Source: Firmicutes bacterium UBA5496
GTDB lineage: Bacteria; Bacillota; Proteinivoracia; UBA4975
NCBI GenBank assembly: GCA_002427015.1
Contig: DIPE01000107.1
Span: forward strand, 242 to 18,372
Reading direction: 5' to 3'
Length of the DNA: 18,131 nucleotides
Positions within the stretch are counted from its first letter, which is position 1. The number at the start of each line of letters is the position of its first letter. This document shows positions 7,782-15,100 of the stretch, piece by piece. The notes beneath the pieces were generated by a model. The model was not told where the DNA came from and did not search any database. It was given only the letters and a program-made list of their open reading frames with translations. The position numbers were made by a program, and so were the translations under genes.

Positions 7782-8825
7782 ATGACAAAAACAGGTGGAA
7801 ATCGTTACGGAACTCACAGAACTATTGAACCAAAGGGTACTTTGCCGCAACCGTCTTGGAAACTGGATAACTCTATGGAGATTTGGGACAACGAACTACT
7901 CATCGATGTTGAGACTCTGAATGTGGACGCAGCCAGCTTCAGGCAGATTTCTGAACAGGCAAAGGGCGACCCGGAGCAAATCGGCGAAATTATCTTGGAA
8001 ACCGTTGCCAAACGGGGGAAACAGCATAATCCCGTCACCGGTTCCGGCGGCATGTTAATCGGGTCAGTAGCGGAAATCGGCAAGTCCTTGCAAGGCAAGC
8101 GGGATTTAGCTGTGGGCGACCGCATCGCCAGCATGGTTTCTCTGTCTCTCACTCCTTTAAATATCCAGGAAATTCTCGCTGTGCACCCGGCTACCTGCCA
8201 GGTGGATGTGCGGGCCAAAGCTGTGCTCTTTGAAAGCGGCATCTATGCAAAGTTGCCTGCAGACATGCCAGATAAGCTGGCCCTGGCAGTGCTGGACGTG
8301 GCTGGCGCCCCTGCCCAGACCGCCAAGATCGTGCGCCCCGGCCAAACAGTGCTGATTATTGGCGGCGGCGGCAAATCAGGGCTCCTCTGTCTCCATGAGG
8401 CCAAGAAACGGGCAGGCATCACTGGCAACGTCATGGCTCTGTGCCGTTCAGAAGGCGCCGCCGAAAGGGTGCGGCAGAGCGGTCTGGCTGATGTTATCCT
8501 CCGTGGAGATGCAAAGGATTCGGTAGCTGTCCTCAAGCTGGTAGAAGAGGCAACTAACGGCCAACTGGCAGATGTGACGATTAACTGTGTTGACATTCCT
8601 GCCACCGAAATGACTTCAATTTTAGCCACCAAGGACGGCGGCATGGTCTATTTCTTCAGCATGGCCACCAGTTTTACCGCCGCAGCTCTTGGCGCAGAGG
8701 GCATAGGCAAAGACGTGACTATGCTCATTGGCAACGGCTACACCAAGGACCATTCTGAGATTGCCATTAATACATTGCGGGAAAACAGCATTCTGCGGGA
8801 GATGTTCAGCAAGCTGTACGCATAA
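7782..8825 (+). CDS. kdd: L-erythro-3,5-diaminohexanoate dehydrogenase
   Basis: Third pathway step: NAD(P)-dependent oxidative deamination of 3,5-diaminohexanoate to 5-amino-3-oxohexanoate plus ammonia. 347 aa, with an alcohol-dehydrogenase-like N-terminal part (GDRIASMVSL, about 112-121) and a Rossmann fold whose glycine loop is VLIIGGGGKSG (190-200). It lacks the zinc-site cysteine pattern of ordinary medium-chain alcohol dehydrogenases. The ATG follows GGAGGG by 6 bases. First gene of the sigma-54-driven operon, 13 bases before kamA. Assignment rests on resemblance to Kdd of lysine fermenters and on being next to kamA and kamDE. Confidence 0.9.
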   Translation: MTKTGGNRYGTHRTIEPKGTLPQPSWKLDNSMEIWDNELLIDVETLNVDAASFRQISEQAKGDPEQIGEIILETVAKRGKQHNPVTGSGGMLIGSVAEIGKSLQGKRDLAVGDRIASMVSLSLTPLNIQEILAVHPATCQVDVRAKAVLFESGIYAKLPADMPDKLALAVLDVAGAPAQTAKIVRPGQTVLIIGGGGKSGLLCLHEAKKRAGITGNVMALCRSEGAAERVRQSGLADVILRGDAKDSVAVLKLVEEATNGQLADVTINCVDIPATEMTSILATKDGGMVYFFSMATSFTAAALGAEGIGKDVTMLIGNGYTKDHSEIAINTLRENSILREMFSKLYA

Positions 8826-8838
8826 AGGGGGGCTGATT

Positions 8839-10077
8839 TTGTCCACGTATAAACGGATTGACATGTTCAAAGATGTTACGCCGGAAGAGTGGAATGACTG
8901 GCACTGGCAACTGAAGAACCGCATTACCGACGTCGAGACCTTAAAAAAGGTCGTCAACCTTACGCCTGAAGAGGCAGAAGGAATTCGCCGCTGCCTGGAT
9001 ACTCTGCGCATGGCGATTACTCCTTATTACGCTTCCCTCATGGATCCTGATGACCCTGCCTGTCCCATACGGCGTCAGGCTGTTCCCACCAGCCGGGAAT
9101 TAATCCGGTCGGCCTCAGATATGCTGGATCCCCTGGCGGAAGATGTGGATTCTCCCGCCCCGGGGCTCACCCATCGCTATCCCGACAGGGTATTATTACT
9201 GGTTACCGACCAGTGTTCCATGTACTGCCGGCACTGTACCCGCCGCCGGGTGGCAGGGACAAACGACCGGGCGCTGCCCCGGGAACAAATAGAAAAAGCC
9301 CTGGATTATATCCGCAAGACGCCCCAGGTCAGGGATGTGCTGATTTCCGGGGGCGATGGCCTGCTTATTTCTGACAGCCAGCTGGAGTGGATTATCAAAA
9401 GTTTGCGGGAAATCCAGCATGTCGAAATAATTCGCATCGGGACCAGGACACCGGTGGTTATGCCCCAGCGCATCACACCCGCCCTGGTGACCATGCTCAA
9501 AAAGTATCATCCCATTTGGATCAACACTCATTTTAACCACCCCAAGGAAATGACTGAAGAAGCAGCAGCAGCCTTGGCCAGGCTTGCCGATGCAGGCATC
9601 CCCCTGGGCAATCAGTCGGTCTTGCTGCGGGGAGTAAATGACTGCCTGGGGGTTATGAAAACCCTGGTGCACACTTTGGTCAAAAACAGAGTCCGTCCTT
9701 ACTATATCTACCAGTGTGACCTTTCTCAGGGCATTGAACATTTCCGCACCAGCGTGTCCAAGGGAATCGAGATTATTGAAGGATTGCGTGGCCACACATC
9801 CGGCTTTGCTGTGCCCACTTTTGTCGTCGATGCCCCCGGCGGCGGCGGCAAAATTCCTGTCATGCCTCAGTATCTCATCTCCCAGTCTCCCGACCGGGTG
9901 GTGCTCCGCAACTATGAAGGGGTAATCACCACCTACGCACAGCCCGCAGATTATCAATCTCCCGACTGCAGCAATTGCTCCTACTGCAAGGAATCTCTGG
10001 GAGTCCATGGGCTTTTGCAGGGGCAGGGAATCAGCCTGGAGCCAAATAACCTCAAGAGGGGCAAGCGCCGCAAGTGA
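8839..10077 (+). CDS. kamA: L-lysine 2,3-aminomutase (radical SAM, PLP)
   Basis: Converts L-lysine to L-beta-lysine, the first committed step. 412 aa from a TTG at 8839, placed 6 bases after GGGGGG; this gives MSTYKRIDMFKDV, in line with the N-terminus I know for clostridial KamA (about 416 aa). An ATG 111 bases further upstream in the same frame lies inside kdd and is rejected. The radical SAM cluster is CSMYCRHC (Cys126, Cys130, Cys133). PLP lysine is Lys338 in PGGGGKIP. Zinc ligands typical of LAM are Cys269 (NDC) and the C-terminal Cys377, Cys380, Cys383. HRYPDRVLLL and THFNHP are also conserved. The stop overlaps the kamB start by four bases. Confidence 0.95.
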   Translation: MSTYKRIDMFKDVTPEEWNDWHWQLKNRITDVETLKKVVNLTPEEAEGIRRCLDTLRMAITPYYASLMDPDDPACPIRRQAVPTSRELIRSASDMLDPLAEDVDSPAPGLTHRYPDRVLLLVTDQCSMYCRHCTRRRVAGTNDRALPREQIEKALDYIRKTPQVRDVLISGGDGLLISDSQLEWIIKSLREIQHVEIIRIGTRTPVVMPQRITPALVTMLKKYHPIWINTHFNHPKEMTEEAAAALARLADAGIPLGNQSVLLRGVNDCLGVMKTLVHTLVKNRVRPYYIYQCDLSQGIEHFRTSVSKGIEIIEGLRGHTSGFAVPTFVVDAPGGGGKIPVMPQYLISQSPDRVVLRNYEGVITTYAQPADYQSPDCSNCSYCKESLGVHGLLQGQGISLEPNNLKRGKRRK

Positions 10078-11099
10078 ATGAACTCACTGCCTTATCTCTC
10101 CGGCATCAGTCAATTGCTGTGGTGGGAATGGGCAAAAACACAGGCAAGACAGTGACAGTAAACTGCCTGGTTGCAGGAGCGGTTCAAGCCGGCATTGCCC
10201 TTGGCCTTACGTCCACCGGCCGGGATGGTGAAAGCACAGATATTGTCAGCGCTCTGCCCAAGCCGGCAATTTACCTGCCGGAGGGGGCAGTGCTGGCCAC
10301 CGCCACTGCCAGTTTGGGCAGGGGCACTGCCCGGCTGGAAATTTTAGATGCCACCGGCATTTACAATACCCTGGGGGAAATTGTTATCGCCCGGGTGCGG
10401 GAAGCGGGCAGCGTTGAAGTAAGCGGTCCTGAACGCACCGGGGATCTGCGGGAAGTAATTAGAAGGCTGCAGGCTTATGCCCAGCTGGTCATTGCTGACG
10501 GGGCCATCGACAGAATGGCCGCTTCAGCCCCATCGGTAACCGAAGCAGCAATTTTAGCCACAGGGGCGGTAATTGGCCGGGATGTGCGACAAGTGGTTAG
10601 CCTCACTGTCCATGCCGCCCGGGTGTTGATGACTCCAGCTGCAGGCGGGCTTAGGCAGCCGAGCCTGGAGTTGCTGGCGGGTGGAAAGATCGGCGTGCAA
10701 AATCAGCAGGGCCAGATCAAGGCAATACCCCTTTCCACTGCTATAGATGCGCCCCCGGAAATTTTAGATTATCTGAGCCCCGAGTACAACTGTCTGCTGG
10801 CGGGAGGCGCCTTAAGCGATCCCCTGGCAGAACTGCTGTTGCAGGCAAGCTGGAAAGTTCCGGGGCTGACAATCGTCGTCCAAGACGGCACGAGGATTTT
10901 TGTGGAACCTAGCCGCTGGCAGCGCTTATCACGGCGGGTAGCGGTAAGGGTAGTCAAGCCCATCAACCTGATGGCGATCACCGTCAACCCTGTAGACCCC
11001 CGGGGCCGGAGGCTGCCAGGCAGCCAGCTGGTAGGGGGCTTAAGGGAATTGATGCCGGACTTGTTGGTTGTGGATCCTATGGCTGAGGGAGGCTTTTGA
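10074..11099 (+). CDS. kamB: KamB, putative lysine 5,6-aminomutase reactivase subunit
   Basis: 341 aa starting at a GTG whose GTGA overlaps the kamA stop, so probably translationally coupled; GAGGGG lies about 15 bases upstream, further than ideal. Near the N-terminus SIAVVGMGKNTGKT (13-26) forms a deviant P-loop (GxGKNTGKT) reminiscent of MobB/CbiA-like nucleotide-binding proteins. The rest contains no motif I can name. It always travels, as far as I know, between kamA and kamD with a MutS-like partner, and the pair has been proposed to restore inactivated lysine 5,6-aminomutase, as reactivases do for B12-dependent diol dehydratase. That role is from gene context and not shown by sequence. 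One base-level overlap with the kamC region fits co-expression. Confidence 0.78.
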   Translation: MNELTALSLRHQSIAVVGMGKNTGKTVTVNCLVAGAVQAGIALGLTSTGRDGESTDIVSALPKPAIYLPEGAVLATATASLGRGTARLEILDATGIYNTLGEIVIARVREAGSVEVSGPERTGDLREVIRRLQAYAQLVIADGAIDRMAASAPSVTEAAILATGAVIGRDVRQVVSLTVHAARVLMTPAAGGLRQPSLELLAGGKIGVQNQQGQIKAIPLSTAIDAPPEILDYLSPEYNCLLAGGALSDPLAELLLQASWKVPGLTIVVQDGTRIFVEPSRWQRLSRRVAVRVVKPINLMAITVNPVDPRGRRLPGSQLVGGLRELMPDLLVVDPMAEGGF

Positions 11100-11101
11100 T
11101 T

Positions 11102-12715
11102 ATGGCCTTTATTGAACAACCTACTGCAGAGAGAATCGGCCTGAATTGGGTCCTGGGGCAGCTTTGCCCTTTAAGCCCCTATGGGAAACTGCTTAAAGCC
11201 AGAATGAAAGCTGTAGGCCCGGGTTGTGAAAGCTGGCTGCTTAAGGAATGGGCTTATGTGGCAGGGCTGCTGGCTGAGTGGCAACCGGACTTGCTGGAGG
11301 AAATTGAATTGCGCCTTAGCTCCTTCCGGGAAATCAGAGGCGCCGTCAAAAGAGCCTGCCAAGGCTATGTCCTCGAAGATATAGATTTCTTTGAACTCAA
11401 ACGTTTTCTGGATTTATCCCAGCAGCTGACTGAAAGACTGCAGGCGTTTAAATCATTGCCGCCAAGGTTAAAAATACCGGTAGCCTCGGGTTTGCTGGCA
11501 GCGCTGGCTCCCGGCGGTGGCGGGGAAGGCTTTTATCTTGCAGACAGCTTTTCCCCTGCCCTGGCTGGCCTCAGACAGGAGCAGCGGGAGCTAAAAGCCC
11601 AGCTCAGCCGCCGGCGCCAAGAGCTGCAGGCGCAAGTTTCCCGGGAAACGGGCAAAACTTTTAATCCCCTTGGCCGCCTGCGGGTTCATAAACTCGATCC
11701 CATATGCAAAGAGTTGGAGCAGCGCAAAGATCTCATGGTGGGGGCAGAGGGATATGCGGATATAGAATACTCAATCCGCGATGATGAGCAGATTCTGGCC
11801 TTGGCCGCTACAAGCAGCAGCCTTGAGGAAAAAATACAAGAAATAGAATACAGCGTCCGCCGGGATTTAAGCAAAGAGGCGGCAAACAATCGCCGCCTCT
11901 TGCTGGCGGCATGCCGGCGTATCGGCCGGATAGATCTGCTGCTGGCCAAAGGGCGTCTGGCCAGGCAAACTGGCTGGTGTGTTCCCCAGCTTATTGACCA
12001 GCCCCGGCTGGAGTTGGCTGAATTTATCAATCCTGTGGTCGGCAGCTATCTGGCAAAGGAGGGCATGTGTTTTCAGCCTCTCTCCCTGTGTCTGGGCACG
12101 CCCGTGACAGTGATTACCGGCGCCAATATGGGAGGCAAATCCGTTGCCCTGCGCTCTGCCGGACTGGCAGTTGCCATGGCGCAAATGGGCCTGCTGGTGC
12201 CTGCCAGAGCTTGCAGGTTCTCCCTGGGGACATTTATCTATTATTCCCAGCAAGAAGAAAATCCCAGCCAGGGATTGAGCACCTTTGGCACGGAGATTCA
12301 TGGACTCTCAAAGGTGCTGCCTTTACGAGGGCAAAAGGGATTGTATCTGCTGGATGAGCCCGCCCGGGGGACCAATCCTTGGGAGGGCGCAGCGCTGGTT
12401 AAGGCATTAGTGGCCTGGTTGGAAGAGGGCAACAGCATTACCTTGGTGGCCACTCATTTCCCCGGCCTTTCAGATATGGAGGGAGTTACTCATTTGCAGG
12501 TAGCGGGACTGGCTGGCCTCGCCCACAGAGGCAAGGACATAGAGACTCAGGACCTGAAATCACTGCAAAAATTAATGGACTATTCCCTGGTGCCGGGCAA
12601 AGGAGAAATACCCCGTGATGCCCTCAGGGTCGCAGCCTTTCTGGGCCTGGCTCCAGAAATTATCGCCCATGCTTCACAAGAGTTGGGGATTGCTCCCCAG
12701 GAGGTGTTGGAATAA
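11102..12715 (+). CDS. kamC: KamC, MutS-type ATPase, putative lysine 5,6-aminomutase reactivase
   Basis: 537 aa from the ATG at 11102, 9 bases after GGGAGG; an in-frame TTG at 11096 is too close to that site. The C-terminal half is a MutS-family ATPase: Walker A TGANMGGKS (339-347), the STFGTEIH motif (393-400), Walker B LYLLDEP (414-420) followed by ARGTNP, and TLVATHF (447-453). Residues about 155-260 are rich in charged heptad-like sequence and may be coiled coil. There is no N-terminal mismatch-recognition domain and no C-terminal Smr nuclease domain, so it is not a standard MutS1 or MutS2 repair protein. Between kamB and kamD, overlapping the kamD start by one base, it is best read as the ATPase of the B12-enzyme reactivation pair. 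The mechanism is inference. Confidence 0.85.
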   Translation: MAFIEQPTAERIGLNWVLGQLCPLSPYGKLLKARMKAVGPGCESWLLKEWAYVAGLLAEWQPDLLEEIELRLSSFREIRGAVKRACQGYVLEDIDFFELKRFLDLSQQLTERLQAFKSLPPRLKIPVASGLLAALAPGGGGEGFYLADSFSPALAGLRQEQRELKAQLSRRRQELQAQVSRETGKTFNPLGRLRVHKLDPICKELEQRKDLMVGAEGYADIEYSIRDDEQILALAATSSSLEEKIQEIEYSVRRDLSKEAANNRRLLLAACRRIGRIDLLLAKGRLARQTGWCVPQLIDQPRLELAEFINPVVGSYLAKEGMCFQPLSLCLGTPVTVITGANMGGKSVALRSAGLAVAMAQMGLLVPARACRFSLGTFIYYSQQEENPSQGLSTFGTEIHGLSKVLPLRGQKGLYLLDEPARGTNPWEGAALVKALVAWLEEGNSITLVATHFPGLSDMEGVTHLQVAGLAGLAHRGKDIETQDLKSLQKLMDYSLVPGKGEIPRDALRVAAFLGLAPEIIAHASQELGIAPQEVLE

Positions 12716-14280
12716 TGAAATTGCAATTGGATGCAGGCTTGGTCAAGGAATGCCGGGATGCCGCCCGGCGAATTGCGGAAGAAGTGCAGGCCTTTATCCA
12801 GAACCGCACTACCGTGGCAGTTGAACGCACAGTGCTGCGCTTAATGGGAGTCAACGCCGCTTTGGATGATGTGCCCATGGCCAATATTATTGTGGAGGGC
12901 CTGGCTGCCCGGGGTGAGCTGGGACTGGGAGCTGCCTATTGGCTGGGCAATGCCTGCAAGCAGTTAAACCTCTCCCCCCAAGAGGCGGCTGCGAAAGTAG
13001 CTGCCGGCGAATTGGATTTGCTGGCCCTGCCCCGGTTAGAGCCAGCGGGTTTGCGCCCTTTCCTGCATGAGCTGGCAGAGCCAGGATTAAAACGGATTGC
13101 CGACAATCGGCTTGAGCGCAAGCGCTTGCAGCAAAAACTAAAAATGGGGCCTGCCCCCCTGCTCTATGTCATCGTCGCCACCGGGGACATTATGCAGGAT
13201 GTGCCTCAGGCCCAGGCCGCCGCAGAACAAGGGGCGGATATCATCGCCGTTATCCGCACCACCGGCCAGAGTTTGCTGGACTATGTTCCTCATGGCGCCA
13301 CTCGGGAAGGTTTTGGCGGCACTTATGCCACTCAGGAAAACTTCCGCATTATGCGCAGGGCCCTGGACGAGACCGGTGAGAAATTAGGCCGGTACATCAT
13401 GCTGGTCAATTACTGTTCCGGCCTGTGCATGCCGGAAATCGCTGCCCTGGGCGCGCTGGAGCGCTTGGACATGATGCTCAATGATGCCCTCTACGGCATA
13501 CTTTTCAGGGATATTAACATGCAGCGGACTTTGATTGATCAAAACTTTTCCAGAGTCATCAATGCCTATGCTGGCATCATCATCAATTCTGGCGAAGACA
13601 ATTACCTGACCACTGCCGATGCCGTTGCCGAAGCCCATACAGTCACGGCCTCACAGTTTATCAACGAACAACTGGCCCTGGCCGCAGGATTAAGCCCCTG
13701 GCAAATGGGGTTGGGCCATGCCTTTGAGATCAATCCGGATATGGAAGACGGGCTGCTGCTGGAAATAGCCCAGGCCCAGATGGCCCGGCAGCTTTACCCA
13801 GACGCTCCCCTGAAATATATGCCCCCTACCAAGCACATGACCGGCGACATCTTTAAGGGTTACCTGCACAACAGTCTCTTTAACCTCACTTCGGTGCTTA
13901 CAGGGCAAGGAATCCATCTCCTGGGCATGCTCACAGAAGCCATTCACACCCCCTTTATTCAGGACCGCTACTTAGCCATAGAAAACGCCCGCTATATCAT
14001 GAATAATGCCCGGCATCTCAAGGAAGAACTGGAAATTGTGCCTGGCGGCCGCATGCAAAAACGGGCTTCCCAAGTGTTGGCAAAAGCCGCAGAGCTCTTA
14101 AGCCAGGTGGCGGAAATCGGGCTTTTCTCCGCTTTGGAAAGGGGAATGTTTGCCGATGTCAAGAGGTCCAGGGAGGGCGGCAAAGGTCTGCAGGGCGTGT
14201 TTATGCAAGCTGCAGAATACTATAATCCGTTCCTGGACAATATGAAAGCAAAGCTGGACAGGGGGATGGAAAATGACTGA
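12715..14280 (+). CDS. kamD: Lysine 5,6-aminomutase alpha subunit
   Basis: Large subunit of the adenosylcobalamin- and PLP-dependent enzyme that moves the terminal amino group of beta-lysine (or D-lysine) from C6 to C5, giving 3,5-diaminohexanoate (or 2,5-diaminohexanoate). 521 aa, the usual length for KamD, with the conserved central barrel region including DIIAVIRTTGQSLLDYVPHG (a barrel strand and loop), GGTYATQENFRIMR and KYMPPTKHMTGDIF. GGAGGT is 9 bases before the ATG, which overlaps the kamC stop (TAATG). The stop overlaps kamE by 8 bases, consistent with fixed stoichiometry of the two subunits. Confidence 0.95.
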   Translation: MKLQLDAGLVKECRDAARRIAEEVQAFIQNRTTVAVERTVLRLMGVNAALDDVPMANIIVEGLAARGELGLGAAYWLGNACKQLNLSPQEAAAKVAAGELDLLALPRLEPAGLRPFLHELAEPGLKRIADNRLERKRLQQKLKMGPAPLLYVIVATGDIMQDVPQAQAAAEQGADIIAVIRTTGQSLLDYVPHGATREGFGGTYATQENFRIMRRALDETGEKLGRYIMLVNYCSGLCMPEIAALGALERLDMMLNDALYGILFRDINMQRTLIDQNFSRVINAYAGIIINSGEDNYLTTADAVAEAHTVTASQFINEQLALAAGLSPWQMGLGHAFEINPDMEDGLLLEIAQAQMARQLYPDAPLKYMPPTKHMTGDIFKGYLHNSLFNLTSVLTGQGIHLLGMLTEAIHTPFIQDRYLAIENARYIMNNARHLKEELEIVPGGRMQKRASQVLAKAAELLSQVAEIGLFSALERGMFADVKRSREGGKGLQGVFMQAAEYYNPFLDNMKAKLDRGMEND

Positions 14281-15022
14281 TGACAAAATAATTAAAGCTT
14301 ATGGCGACGCTTTGGATGATGGGGCAGTACAGGTATCTTTTACCCTGCCTCTGGCTGCCGGCCCCCAGGCAAAAGCCGCCGCCGCCAGCCTGGCCGAGGC
14401 CATGGGCCTGGACCAGGCGGAAGTAGTGCACATGGCCAGTCAGGGCGCGGGCTTTAGCTTTTTTGTTGTCTACGGTCACTGTCACCACCAGGTAGATTTA
14501 AGCACCCTGCAGGTTACCGAATTAGAGCTGGAAGAAATGGATTTATTTGAAATCAACGACTACATCCGGGATAATATTGGCCGCAAGCTCAATGTAGTGG
14601 CGGCCTGCACCGGCACCGACGCTCATACTGTGGGCATTGACGCCATAATGAATATGAAGGGCTATAACGGCGAGTATGGCCTGGAGCGCTATCCCTGGAT
14701 CAATGCTTACAATCTGGGCAGCCAGGTGGACAATACATTTTTGGTAGCCGAGGCCCGCAGGCTGCAGGCAGATGCTATTCTGGTTTCCCAAGTGGTGACC
14801 CAGCGGGATGTGCATATACCCAATCTCACTCGCCTGGTTGAGCTTTTGGAAGCAGAAGGCATCCGGAATTCAGTAGTGCTGGTGGCCGGGGGCCCTCGCA
14901 TCAGCCATCAACTGGCTTTGGAACTGGGTTATGATGCTGGTTTTGGCGCCGGCACCACCCCTCGCCAGGTTGCCAGCTACATTGCCAGGGAAATTGTCGC
15001 CCGCAAATTAGGCAGCCTTTAA
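14273..15022 (+). CDS. kamE: Lysine 5,6-aminomutase beta subunit (cobalamin- and PLP-binding)
   Basis: Small subunit, 249 aa. It carries the cobalamin-binding DxHxxG motif as Asp116-His118-Gly121 in TGTDAHTVG, where His118 would be the lower axial ligand to cobalt. Lys129 in NMKGYNG is the expected PLP Schiff-base lysine; the 11-residue distance between these two agrees with the characterised Clostridium sticklandii enzyme (His133 and Lys144, from memory). The C-terminal Rossmann-like B12 domain includes VVLVAGGPRIS and GAGTTPRQVASYI. The start lies within the end of kamD after a GGGGGA site. A terminator hairpin overlaps the stop codon, so kamE is probably the last gene of the sigma-54 transcript. 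Confidence 0.95.
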   Translation: MTDDKIIKAYGDALDDGAVQVSFTLPLAAGPQAKAAAASLAEAMGLDQAEVVHMASQGAGFSFFVVYGHCHHQVDLSTLQVTELELEEMDLFEINDYIRDNIGRKLNVVAACTGTDAHTVGIDAIMNMKGYNGEYGLERYPWINAYNLGSQVDNTFLVAEARRLQADAILVSQVVTQRDVHIPNLTRLVELLEAEGIRNSVVLVAGGPRISHQLALELGYDAGFGAGTTPRQVASYIAREIVARKLGSL

Positions 15023-15036
15023 CAGGGCGCCTTTTT
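15010..15036 (+). terminator. Probable Rho-independent terminator overlapping the kamE stop codon
   Basis: AGGCAGCC (15010-15017) pairs with GGCGCCT (15026-15032) as a 7-bp GC-rich stem with one bulged A (15014). A loop of about 8 bases follows, then TTTTT (15032-15036). The kamE stop TAA (15020-15022) lies in the loop. Partial read-through into pyrG is possible because of the bulge and the short T tract. Confidence 0.65.
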
Positions 15037-15038
15037 GA

Positions 15039-15068
15039 TTGCCTGTCTCAAGGAAAAGGGTTACAATA
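15039..15068 (+). promoter_or_regulatory. Candidate sigma-A promoter for pyrG
   Basis: TTGCCT (15039-15044) and TACAAT (15063-15068; one mismatch to TATAAT) are 18 bases apart, just after the kamE terminator. The start would be near 15075, leaving a leader of roughly 25 bases. No run of G occurs at the predicted start, so the CTP-sensing reiterative initiation known for Bacillus pyrG is not evident. Weak -35; treat as a candidate. Confidence 0.4.
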
Positions 15069-15100
15069 ATAAACGTAAGATAATGCGGGAGGTAAAGGAA

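Noticed and set aside
9196..10008. Long minus-strand ORF (270 codons) opposite kamA
   Set aside because: It is the antisense shadow of a strongly conserved kamA frame, has no recognisable domain, and no ribosome site was found. The same applies to the 176-codon plus-strand ORF at 2013-2543 opposite the penicillin-binding protein gene.
11096..12715. kamC as a DNA mismatch repair mutS gene
   Set aside because: It has the MutS ATPase core but no mismatch-recognition domain, is too short for MutS1, lacks the Smr domain of MutS2, and lies inside the kam operon.
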